The translations under genes were made by a program, and so were the position numbers. The notes beneath the pieces are model-generated. The model was not told the origin of the DNA and searched no databases. It saw only the letters and a program-made list of their open reading frames with translations. Of a stretch of 48,910 nucleotides of DNA, positions 11,538-21,339 are shown in pieces. The stretch comes from Reclinomonas americana ATCC 50394 (taxonomy: Eukaryota; Jakobida; Jakobea; Jakobida), in assembly GCA_048213135.1 (NCBI GenBank), contig PS015013.1, positions 107,749 to 156,658 on the forward strand. The letters run 5' to 3'. Numbering within the stretch: the stretch's first letter is position 1; every line of letters begins with the position of its first letter.

Positions 11538-14500
11538 ATGCCACCGAAACGCAACAGCAAGAGCGGTGCGTGTGTGTGTTGACTGCGTGCATTTCGTCAT
11601 GCATCCTTTCTCATATGAGAGTGCGCAGCAGCCTCGGCAGCAGCCGCAGCTGAGCCAATGGACACGGACGCGCAGGTTTGTCAAACAACAGCTTCTGCGG
11701 TGGTGGCGACCTCACACTCCACTCACATTCTGCACTGTGCACAACACAGGCAGCAGCAGCAGCAGCCGTGGTGGTGGCCTTTAGTGGTCAGTTCGGATGC
11801 ACCGAGGCGTCGCTGGGCAAGACGGTCGAGTCGATTGGAGGCTCCTGGTCGCGCTCTGTCACCAAGAAGGCAAGTGTGCACGTTCGTTGTCTTGCTGTGT
11901 GCATGTTTGCTCATGACTGCCCACGCACACGCAGGTTACGCATCTGGTGACCACTCTCGAGGATGTCGGTCGACATGCACTCGGCGAAACGGCATTCGTC
12001 AAGGTCGCCAAGGCGGTGATGGCCAAGCTGCCTCTTGGTTGCGTGCTCCTCCCTCTCCCTCTTTCCCTCTATCTGTCTGTCTCGCACTCACCGCTGCACT
12101 GTTGCCAGTGAATCGCGAGTGGCTGACCGAGTCCGACGCGGCCGGCTCGTTCCTGCCCGTCGACAAGTTCCTCATTGAGCTCGAGGTGGCCAAGGCGGCC
12201 GTGGAGGCCGTCAGTGCCCCTCACCAGAAGAAGCGTGCGGCAGCGTCGGAGGCCGCTGAGGAGGAGGAGCTGCCGGGTGAGCCGACTGCTGGCATGCATG
12301 TGCCGCGTGTTTTTTTTTTGCTGACAATATGGGGGTTTTCTCTCTGCAGCCAAGAAGCGTGCGAAGCGTGGAGCCAAGGCCGCGGAGACGACGGCCACTG
12401 ACGACAGTGAACCGGCTGCTGCGGAGGCCCCTGCAGCGGCGGCGCGTCCGAAGCGGGGCGCCGGCAAAAAGGCTCCTACGGCTGCGGCTGCTGCGACGAG
12501 CCCCACCAGTGACATGGATGTGGACGCGGGTGAGACGGAGGCAAAGCCCGCCGCCAAGGCCAAGAAAGGCAAGGCGGCCGCCAAGGCCGCGACCAAGACG
12601 GAAAAGGCCGACGATGCCGCCATGGCCGGAGACGAGGAGGAAGAGGAGGCGGCGCCAGCGGCCAAGGGCAAGAAGGGCAAAAAGGGCAAGGCGGCAGCCA
12701 AGGCCACCGCCAAGACGGAGAAGGCCGACGATGACGACGAGGAGGAGGAAGAGGAGGCCGCCCCGGCAGCCAAGGGTAAGAAAGGCAAGAGCGGCAAGAC
12801 TGTGGCTGCTGCTCCCGCCGCTGCTGCCACAGCTCCCGCTGCTGCTGCTACGCCGGCCTCATCCAGCCGCCCGCCGGATCCGTTCACCACGGTGCCCCGC
12901 GATCAGATCGCTTCGGTGCCGCGCGATGTGGCCAAGCCGAAGGCCATCAAGGCCGCCAGTGCGCCGCCGTTCCCCTCCAACTACGTCATTCTCAAGCACG
13001 TCGGTGAGTCGCACGTTCCCCCCGAGTGATCTCATCGATGCACACTCATGCTCCCATTTCCTCGCAGTGCTGCAAGGTATGTGCGTATCGCAGTGCACTT
13101 GTCTGTCCCTGTTTACTGATTCGTCGCGCTGCAGTGACCGACATCAAGGACAACCACAACAAGTGTGCGTGTTGCAGCAGCGCTTGCTTTGTGTTTAATC
13201 TACTGCTTATTCTTCCCCCTCTCCAACGCAGACTACTCGATGGAGATCCACGAGGCGCCTGGCGGCCACTACCGCATCTACAGCCACTACGGACGCACCG
13301 ATGACCTGCAGTCGAACCCGGTCTGTTATCCGATGCATGCAATCGCATTTGTGGCTGCATCCACTGACTTTGAGGCTGCACAGAATGCTGGGCAGCGCGA
13401 AGTGCGCCTGTTCCCGAGCTTGCCTGCCGCGTGTGCCGGTTGGGAGATCCTGTACAAGGTCTGTGCGTGTGGCCACTGATTGCATTTTTCTCGAGACAAC
13501 TCATTGGAGTGCTACATGAGTGTAGGACAAGACCGGCGGTAGCAAGGGCTACCGTCCGTGAGTGGCATCCACCATTCCCATTTTCTCGCGCTTCTTCATC
13601 GTCTCGCTCACTGCGTCGCAGGGTGAACTTGGCGTCGTCCAAGATCGGCTCGGAGAAGGCAGTCGGTGCCAGTGTCGGCGAGGTCGGCGCAGCCACCTTG
13701 GCCAAGTCGACCAAGGCCTCTGGTGCGCCGGCAGTTGCGTTGCTCTCTCTTCTCCATTTGACCTCGTGCACGCTGACACTCATCACTCGTGAGCAGGCCG
13801 TCAAGGCACCTGCCGTGTCGACACTCGACTCGCGTGTGCAGGAGCTTGTGCGAGTTGCGTAATAATATCCTCCCCCCGATCGCGCCAGCCCTGCGTGCTC
13901 ACTGTGCGTGGGCAGTACATTTACGCCGAGGCCACCAATGCACTCACGTCGGCCGTCAACTGCTCCATCACGGCGCACGGTATTGAGACGCCACTGGGCG
14001 TGCTGACCATGGAGCAGGTGGAGCGCGGCGAGGCCATCCTCAACCAGATTCTCGGCGAGGTGGAGAGCAGCAAGCCGAACAGCGCCGTGCTGCAGCGTCT
14101 CTCCAGCGATTTCTTCACCGCCATTCCGCACCGCATCGGTCGTTCGCGTGCCGATATCGAGGCCTCGGTGCTGACCACCAAGGACAAGGTCAAGGCCGAG
14201 GAGGAGTTGCTGCAGGTACGCGCACACACATGTCTTGTAGGCCTCGCTTTTTCATGGCACTCAACGTCTGTGCGCAGCTGATGAAGGACATGTTGCAAGT
14301 GGATGAGGCCGGAGGCAGCGGCAGTCACGTGCTCTTCGACAATGTCGTTGACGACCAGGTTAGTGGTAAGACAAGCGCGTTTGTGCATCTGTATCCTGAA
14401 CATGTGGCGGTGCTGGAATGCAGTACAAGGCCCTCGGCTGCAACGTCGAGTTTGTGCCGCCGTCGTCGCCCGACTTTGCGCGCATTCGCGACCACGTGCT

Positions 14501-15704
14501 CAAATCGCGCGTAAAGTCGTGCAACCTCAAGGTGCGATCCTTTTCTCTCCTTCTCGCACTCACGCACACACACTCACTGCATGCTCCAGGTGGCCAATAT
14601 TTACCGCGTGCAACGCCCCGAGGAGACCGCACGATACACGGGCGACAAGATCGGCAACGAGCGCATGCTCTTCCACGGTTCCCGCATTCAGAACTGTTTC
14701 GTGTCGCTGCATGCACACCAGCATCTCTTCGCCGTGTGACTAATCACCACTGGTGCATGCAGGGGTCGGCTTGTTGTCGCGTGGCCTGCTGAGTTGCGCC
14801 ACTTGCACACAAACAACTGTGTTTCCTCCTCGTCTGACTTGTTTTGTGTTTGACCAGTGCCCAAGACCGTCGTCTCCATGGGTATTCGTCGTACCGATGC
14901 TGGTGAGTGCATGCATATCTCTTCTTGTGCCAAGAACAACATTCCTCATCACTCACGGATGCCTTCCGACGTACAGGCTGGGTGAATACACTCTCTTCTA
15001 TGACTTATAAGATAAGAACACACAACTCATCACGTGCTGCAGCTCGGCAACGGTATCTACTTTGGTGACGCATCGTGTACAAGCGCGTACTACACCTCGC
15101 CGGGGTACGTTGTCGTGCGTTGTGTGCTTCCCGTGTCTGCCACAAGTGCCCATCAGTTTTCACCACAGACGCAATCGCAACACTCGCTTCATGATGGTGC
15201 TGACTGTTGGGCTCGGCAAGATGAAGGTCTGTGTATGTGTGTGCACGTGAACCGACTCGGTCGTCATTCTCACCGCACTGTTGCCGAACAGGAGTACACC
15301 AAAATCACGTACGGCTTGACGTGAGTGTCGCTCATCGCATGTGTACTGCTTTCGATTTCGCTGTGCACTGATCGCGGTGCTGTAACAGGAGCCCGCCGAA
15401 CGGCTACGACAGCTGCCATGGTGTTCGCCGGTGCGTGCTACTTTGCTATCCTCCCTGCTCGAACGGTAAACCAACATTTTGTTCTTCCGCAGCACATCTG
15501 GCGTGCACAGCGAATTCTGTGAGTGGTGCCTCTCCCCTCTTCTTTTGTTCTTTGTTTCTCATTCAATGCAACAGCCGACGACGAGTACTGCATTTACGAC
15601 CTGGCCCAGCAGGTTTGTTGGTGCTGTTAGCTGCGTGCACATGGATGGTGTGTCGCTCATTGGTCGTGCAGAAAATGGACTGGCTGGTCGAGTTTAGCAT
15701 GTAA
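11538..15704 (+). CDS. Poly(ADP-ribose) polymerase with BRCT, WGR, regulatory and catalytic domains
   Basis: Twenty-seven exons close in phase to 828 residues. Start MPPKRNSKS at 11538; stop at 15702-15704. In order: BRCT domain (about residues 30-120; AFSGQFG, THLVTTLEDVG, VNREWLTES), an Ala/Lys/Glu-rich linker, WGR domain (13068-13557; VTDIKDNHNKYY, YRIYSHYGRTDD, VNLASSKIGS), helical PARP regulatory domain (13797-14358; MEQVERGEAIL) and the ADP-ribosyltransferase domain (14424-15704). Catalytic motifs: FHGSRIQNW, RGLLMPKTVV, GIRRTDAG, GNGIYFGDASCTSAYYTS and DDEYCIYD. The H-Y-E triad is therefore complete, so polymer synthesis is expected. The catalytic core reads most like the PARP4 branch. 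It probably acts in the nucleus at DNA breaks. It contains a GC-AG intron (11870-11934), four GTTGCG donors and microexons of 9 and 5 nt. Confidence 0.93.
11870..11934 (+). other. GC-AG intron in the PARP gene
   Basis: The exon ends AAG and the intron begins GCAAGT, the classic strong GC donor context, and ends CGCAG. Using it joins SVTKK to VTHLVTT in the BRCT domain in phase 0. The only nearby GT (GTGTGC at 11874) puts the next exon in a wrong frame that loses the BRCT match. Confidence 0.85.
12541..12800 (+). repeat. Two tandem copies of a Lys/Ala/acidic linker unit in the PARP gene
   Basis: The linker between BRCT and WGR contains two consecutive units of about 40 codons. Each reads as KKGK..AAAKA, then KTEKADD, then a run of Glu, then AAPAAKGKKGK. 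The nucleotide copies are similar but diverged. This looks like a recent internal duplication in a disordered linker. Confidence 0.7.
13068..13076 (+). other. 9-nt microexon in the PARP WGR domain
   Basis: The exon is TGCTGCAAG, flanked by CTCGCAG and GTATGT. It is phase 1 on both sides and adds VLQ within HVVLQVTDIKDN. Other PARPs have the comparable stretch CMLNQTNI..NNNNK at this WGR start, so inclusion fits the family. Skipping it would keep the frame. Confidence 0.75.
14977..14981 (+). other. 5-nt microexon in the PARP catalytic domain
   Basis: The exon is GCTGG, flanked by ACGTACAG and GTGAAT, with introns of 74 and 61 nt. Without it the frame is lost between RRTDAG and LGNGIYFGD; with it the protein reads RRTDAGWLGNGIYFGD. 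It is therefore required, not optional, for a working catalytic domain. Confidence 0.75.
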
Positions 15705-15983
15705 GCAGCGACTCCGAAACACGCCACACACCCTTACCCAATCCATCCCCCAATCCTTTGCGAAAGCCTTCTCTCTGTCTCCCCACCCAATACCCTCCAA
15801 TCAATGAACACGTTTTTGATGCATTTTGTTTTGGGGTCTGTGCTTGCAGTGAGCACAGGGGTACAGGCGGCATATAGAGCCATTACGACAGGCGAGCCGG
15901 GTTCACCGGCGGCACCACCACTGGCCGCGCTTGCCCTGCGTAGTAGTTGTTGACTGCCATTCGCTCTGCACAGAAAAAAAGCA
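15705..15983. other. Convergent intergenic spacer (279 bp)
   Basis: The 3' ends of the PARP gene (+) and the Arg/Asp/Pro-rich gene (-) face each other here. I see no ORF, repeat or RNA gene. It presumably holds both 3' untranslated regions and polyadenylation signals; no clean AATAAA is visible. Confidence 0.5.
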
Positions 15984-18900
15984 TCAGAACACAATCGCTT
16001 CCCACGCCGGCAAATGCGGAACGCAACGACGGCAGGTGTGCAGCTGCTGTTGCAGGTCGGCCACTGGTGTAGGCTTCTTCCAGTTAGCAGGTGGCCGCGT
16101 GCCGTTCAGCAGCGAGTAGTACCAGCGGAGGAGGGCCATCCGGCGGGCCGTGTCGAGGCACTTGGTCCGCGTGGGTCGTGGCGCTGGGGCCGGAGCTGGC
16201 TGCGCATACTGAGGCATGTAATACGGCGACGGCTGCGGGTAGTATCCGTACGGCATTGGCGGCGCCGGGGCTTGGTAGGTCGGTGGTGGTGGCGGCGGCG
16301 GTGCAGGTGTGTAGTACTGCGGCGTGGGGGCATAGTAGTACGGCAGTGGCACAGACTGCGGTGCTGGTGGTGGAGCTGGGGCAGGAGCAGGCTGTGCGTA
16401 CTGCTGGTGCGACGGCACGTTGCAATGGTACGGAGCCGCAGGCTGCGGCTGCTGCTGCGGCTGTGGTGGCGGTGCTCGGCGACGGCGAGGAGCCGGCGGA
16501 GCGTACATTGGCGGAGGGTACGAGACATCGCATCCTTGCGCTGGTGGCGGCGGAGGCAGTGCATAGCGGCGACGGCGAGGAGGCGCAGAAATGGGGTTCT
16601 CCGACACATCGCAGCCACCCATGTCACCAGCCGCCGGCGGCGGCGGTGGCGGTGGTGCACGTGGGCGTGCATAGTACGGATCCGGGATCATGCGTCGGCG
16701 AGGTGGTGGCGGTGGAGCCGCCGCAGCAGCAGCAGCATCCTGCTCCTGCGCCTCTTCGGCGTCATTGGCAGCGGCAGAAGCCGCAGATCGCGGTCGCGCA
16801 TAATACGGGTCGGGGACGATGCGGCGACCGCCTCGGCGCCACGCACCATAAGTCGGAGCGGGGCCATCGGCAGCGGACGGAGCTGCCGCAGCGTCGTCGT
16901 CGGCATCTGCACCGTCGCGAGACAGGAGTCGGCGGCCACGTGCACGACGCGGCATCACAGCACCCTCCTCGTCCTCTTGTGGAGCAGGAGCGGCTTCGGC
17001 TGCAGGCGGCGCAGCTTGTGCGGCGGGCTCCTCATAGTCGTTCTCCTCTGCAGTCAAATGTAAGTGGCGGTTCGCAGAAGTGACAACCACCTCAGCAAGT
17101 GACCTTCAACAAGAGCCGCTGCAGGTCCACGAAGGCGCGAGGTCGGCGACGCGGCAAAAGCTGCTGTCGGCACGGCCAGTTGGGCGGTGGCAACAGAAGC
17201 CACTGCACACTTACGTCAGCACGAGAGACAAGGAAGACGGATCACAGTGGGCAACATACCGTTGCGGCTGCGCTGCGGTGCCAGTGCGACAATGCACTTC
17301 TCCACAGTGTTGATGCGACGAGCCAGTCGTGCCTGGGCAATGTGGCATACTGCGCGTGCACGCAAGGACCGGGGCGCACGAGGGCACGCGTGGGCGGCGA
17401 CATTGCGCAGCTTCTTCACCACCACCAGTGCTTGACGGCAACGGCCGCGGTCGATAGTCTCAACTGCGCACACAGATCGTCAGCAACACTGCAGCTCGTG
17501 CAACACAACAACACTCGTCGTCAACTCTCACCGTCGTCATCGTCGTCGACGTTTTGGTTGCGGCGCTTCTGACGGCGTGGTGCGCTGTCATTGTCGTTGA
17601 TTTCGCTGCGGCGTCTGCGACGGCGAGGTGCGCTGTCATCGTCGTCGTTGACACTGCGGCGCTGGCGACGACGGGGTGCACTGTCATCGTCGTCCAAGTC
17701 TGCGACAAAGGAGAGACAGAGTGGGCACACCACACACTTTCATCACCGGCTGTTGACAGTGCTTACCATTCCTGCTGGGGCGACGACGGCCAGCAGACCG
17801 TCGCTTGCGGCCACCTGCGAGTATAGCAATGAGTGCAAGCGCTCTCTCATTGTCACATGCAAATCCAGTGAATATCGCGCACCACCATTGCGACGGCGGC
17901 GTGGACGACGACCACCGTCCTCCTCGTCGTCGAGGTCGTCAGCACGACGAGTTGGCTTGCGGGGCTTGTCTTCGCTCTCCTCGTCAGCATCGTCATCTTG
18001 ACGACGACGACGGCGGCGGCGGCGATCGCCCTTCAAGTCGTCCTCATCATCTGCGCCCGCGAAAGAACAACACTTGAGTGCCACTGCAACTACTCTTGCT
18101 GACCATTTTCGAATTTATACGCATACCATTGCGGGCAGCAGCACGACGACCACCTCGGCGGCGCAGGGTGGGCTGTCGGCGACGACGCAGAGGACCATCG
18201 TCGTCAGCATTGGCGTCACTGCCAGCATCTGTGCATGTGGTAAGTCACAACTCACACATTGATGTTACAAAGCGTGGTCATGGCTGTACGCACTCTTCCT
18301 GCGCTTGCGGCCGACAACAGCAGCGTCGTCATCATCGACGTCAATGTCATCAACGACGCGAGAACGCCGGCTGTCACCTGCAGCATCGACACGTAAACAA
18401 CGGAGGCGGTGCCACTTAAACAAAAGTCCACATCAACTGTACCCTTGCGAGAACGCGGTGCAGCACGGTCGTCGTCCTCGTCAGTGGCTTCCGGAATGGC
18501 GCGCATCACTGTCAACATGACGATGATGGAATGAGTGGTGAGTGCTAACAAGCACACATGGAGTGAGTGTGGTGAGGTGAACGCACTTCGTCGGAACTTG
18601 CGCGCGTCACGACGAATCACGTGTCGGAGGTACTCGCTGGTGGCTGTGCACACGTGATACGATGAGCGCAGAGCACGAAGGATCCAAAGGCAGCTCCAAA
18701 AAAACAAACCACCACGGATGCGCTTGTCTTCACGATCTGTTTGTGTGAAAGAGCGAGTGTGGGATTGACTGAGCGGCAACAGTGCACGGGAATGAGACTC
18801 ACCAGAGCCGCGGTCGTCCGAGTCAGCGCCATCGTCTGCACGTGGAGAAAAGATATCAAACAAACCAGTCAGTTGTCGCTCAATGCCTCGGTGAGGAACA

Positions 18901-19936
18901 CGCCTCACGCTCATCACCATTGCGTGACGGCGGCGGCGACGACTCTCGCAAGCGACGCACTACAGAGGCAGGAAACGTGTCAACAGCGGGGATCAACAAC
19001 CACGCACGACTCAAACCACACGCGCGCAACTGTTCTTCTTGATGCGACTGACAATGGCGCGGCACCCTGCAAACAACATAGAGTGAGACAGTGGTGGGAG
19101 GAGGCGATGGTGACACCATGTTGTGAAAGAACTTTGCTTGTGGATGGGTTCCGGATCGGCCTGCGACGGGTCCACTGCACAAATAGAAAGTAAACAACAC
19201 TGCAACACACAACCATGGAAGTGGCAGTGGAGGTGAGAAAACAGTACGAAACAGCTGGCATCGAAACCGGGCAGACGGCGAACACGGTAGTCACGGAAGG
19301 TGCGACCGTCTGCCACCAGTGTTCAAACACAGTCAGCAAACTGTCCACGAGGCACTGCTTCTCTTCCCACACCCACCATTGTCTGCCTCGTACTCGCGGT
19401 TGCTGAGTCGGGAAGCTCGCTTGCACGAGCGATTGGTCGGCGGCCGCGGAACTGCACGCGCACAAATGACAATGGTGACCACACAAAGTACAGCAATGTA
19501 TGCGAGTATAAATTTTGGTACACACCATCATCGGCAATAGTGCGACGACGGCACATGCGCGGTGCGCCAGACGGCGGTGGGGGTGGCAGCGACGGCAGAG
19601 CAGCAGGACCACGACGACGGCGGCAGCTCTGTGGCGGCGGTGACGCTGGAGTCTCCCACGGCGCCGGAGCTGCATTCTTTGCTTGCGGTCGGTAACCTGT
19701 GTCCACATCCCACCATGTGAGTCGACAAGAGACCGCAGTCGCACAGACACCACAACACAGACCCTCCCAAGGATCACCGCCAGCAGGGCGCTTGAAGGCC
19801 TCGGGCGCTGCACACACCAGACCGCAATGAGACAACACGACAAAGACGGCGATATGCTGCATGCACGGCTCACCCCTCGTTGCTTTCACCACTGCGTGCG
19901 ATCAGCAGCAGCCCGTCAGTCAAACAAAGCCACAAA
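15984..19936 (-). CDS. Modular Arg/Asp/Pro-rich protein encoded by many very short exons (5' end missing)
   Basis: I do not recognise the family. On the minus strand the gene begins in or beyond the 19937-19956 gap. It proceeds through a dozen or more small exons separated by introns of about 60-80 nt, and ends in one large exon (about 15984-17050). The small exons carry a recurring pattern: an acidic run, Ser-Ala-Pro or similar, then a run of arginines (DDDSAPRRRQRR, DDDSAPRRRRRR, NDSAPRRQKRR, DDDRAAPRSRK, DDDGPLRRRR). The large exon adds RIVPDPYYARPR and RMIPDPYYARPR copies, two GCDVS motifs, long poly-Pro/Gln/Tyr segments and a Cys-bearing C-terminus (KCLDTARRMALLRWYYSLLNG). Possible roles are an extracellular matrix or adhesive protein, or a precursor cut at polybasic sites. 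These are guesses. Exact exon borders in the 5' half are approximate. Confidence 0.6.
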
Positions 19937-19956
19937 NNNNNNNNNNNNNNNNNNNN
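19937..19956. other. Assembly gap (20 N, size probably unknown)
   Basis: Twenty N, the same length as three other runs in the window, suggesting a placeholder between contigs. It hides the 5' end of the minus-strand Arg/Asp/Pro-rich gene and the 5' end of the plus-strand gene that follows. Confidence 0.95.
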
Positions 19957-21003
19957 TGCTGCAGCGCTCGATGAGAGTGCACTGCCAGAGGACTACTCAA
20001 GGAGACAGCCGTCTTGTGGTGCGGCGGCGGCAGCGGCGGCGCCTGCGCCTCGCGAGCTGACTCCGGCGCAGCGATTGGCGGCCAAGTACCGTGCTCGTTT
20101 GCGCCAGGAGGAGAGCTTGGTGCGTGCGACCGAGCGCGCACTGTCGTCGTCGTTTGCTCGCACACGCAGCTTGGTGCGTCGTCTGCGATCGTCGCTGCAT
20201 CGGTGCCGCGTGCAGCGTTACCGCGATGGTGTGTGTGTGTGTGTGTGTGTGTGGGAGTCGTCGTCGTCGTTGTCGTGGTCCNNNNNNNNNNNNNNNNNNN
20301 NNNNNNNNNNNNNNNNNNNNNNNNNNNNNNNNNNNNNNNNNNNNNNNNNNNNNNNNNNNNNNNNNNNNNNNNNNNNNNNNNNNNNNNNNNNNNNNNNNNN
20401 NNNNNNNNNNNNNNNNNNNNNNNNNNNNNNNNNNNNNNNNNNNNNNNNNNNNNNNNNNNNNNNNNNNNNNNNNNNNNNNNNNNNNNNNNNNNNNNNNNNN
20501 NNNNNNNNNNNNNNNNNNNNNNNNNNNNNNNNNNNNNNNNNNNNNNNNNNNNNNNNNNNNNNNNNNNNNNNNNNNNNNNNNNNNNNNNNNNNNNNNNNNN
20601 NNNNNNNNNNNNNNNNNNNNNNNNNNNNNNNNNNNNNNNNNNNNNNNNNNNNNNNNNNNNNNNNNNNNNNNNNNNNNNNNNNNNNNNNNNNNNNNNNNNN
20701 NNNNNNNNNNNNNNNNNNNNNNNNNNNNNNNNNNNNNNNNNNNNNNNNNNNNNNNNNNNNNNNNNNNCTGCGCGTCGGCACTTTGAGACGCTGCGGCAGC
20801 GCCAGGAGCGTCGTCGTGCCGAGCGTGAGGAGCGTCTGCGCAACCGCCAATATGCGGACGACGGGGAGGATGTCAGTGCTGCTCCTCCGCGCGATGACAC
20901 TGATGCCCCGCGAGCTCGTGGACCCAGTGTGAACAAGCAGCTGCGCTGGCTCGGCAAGCTTCTGCGCGGCTACCCGCCGGCTGGTGGCGATGCACGACCA
21001 TGA
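19957..21003 (+). CDS. Partial basic coiled-coil-like protein, interrupted by a 486-base gap
   Basis: Not recognised. Before the gap (19957 to about 20228) the open frame reads ALDESALPEDYSRRQPSCG, an Ala run and LTPAQRLAAKYRARLRQEES, then a further basic segment ending at a GTGTGT donor that opens a long TG-repeat intron. After the gap, 20768-21003 reads ARRHFETLRQRQERRRAERE, a charged helix, then an acidic Pro-containing stretch and GPSVNKQLRWLGKLLRGYPP, stopping at 21003. Both parts are Arg-rich, helical and in the same orientation, so I treat them as one gene. The first part sits on a 325-bp contig bounded by gaps on both sides, so its order and orientation are not secured. Confidence 0.5.
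20230..20253 (+). repeat. TG dinucleotide run at an intron start
   Basis: A (TG)n run follows a predicted donor and runs toward the 486-base gap. Similar GT/TG runs occur in introns throughout the window, for example at 10807-10826, 23803-23828 and 42018-42040. Confidence 0.8.
20282..20767. other. Assembly gap (486 N)
   Basis: Run of N inside the partial coiled-coil gene, beginning next to a TG-repeat intron. Confidence 0.99.
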
Positions 21004-21112
21004 GCACCTACATCCTATTCTATCTTGTATCAACTTCCTCCCTTGGTGTTTTTTTCATTGACGTGCACAATGAACGCGTGATGAGTCATCAGATATCCGC
21101 GCGCCGCGAGCA

Positions 21113-21123
21113 CTTAAATATCT
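21113..21123 (+). promoter_or_regulatory. Possible TATA-like element upstream of the secreted charged protein
   Basis: The sequence TTAAATA lies about 40 nt before the ATG at 21157, within a 153-bp spacer after the preceding stop. A CATTCAC/CACACGC stretch follows. This would imply a very short leader. The element is AT-rich against its GC-rich surroundings, but I have no independent support. Confidence 0.3.
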
Positions 21124-21156
21124 CAGTCATTCACTTTCAACACACGCGACGCACAC

Positions 21157-21306
21157 ATGAGGCCACAGCTGGTGCTGTTGGCGCTGCTTGTGGCGGTGCT
21201 CCTCTGTGTGAGCGCTGCGGTTGCTGTGTCTGCGCAGCAGGAGGACGAGGTGGAGGGAGTGGAGGAGAACTTTATGCTTGTGTCGCAAGTTTCGTCCCTC
21301 TGCGCG

Positions 21307-21339
<33 letters not shown>

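Noticed and set aside
12069-12890. Long minus-strand open frame rich in Ala/Ser/Leu opposite the PARP linker
   Set aside because: It mirrors the low-complexity Lys/Ala/Glu coding sequence on the plus strand, has no domain character, and the plus-strand exon closes in phase with the BRCT and WGR exons.
16014-17063. Two long plus-strand open frames opposite the Pro-rich exon
   Set aside because: GC-rich proline and arginine codons leave the opposite strand free of stops. The minus frame has repeated PDPYYARPR and GCDVS motifs and a defined stop, so it is the coding one.
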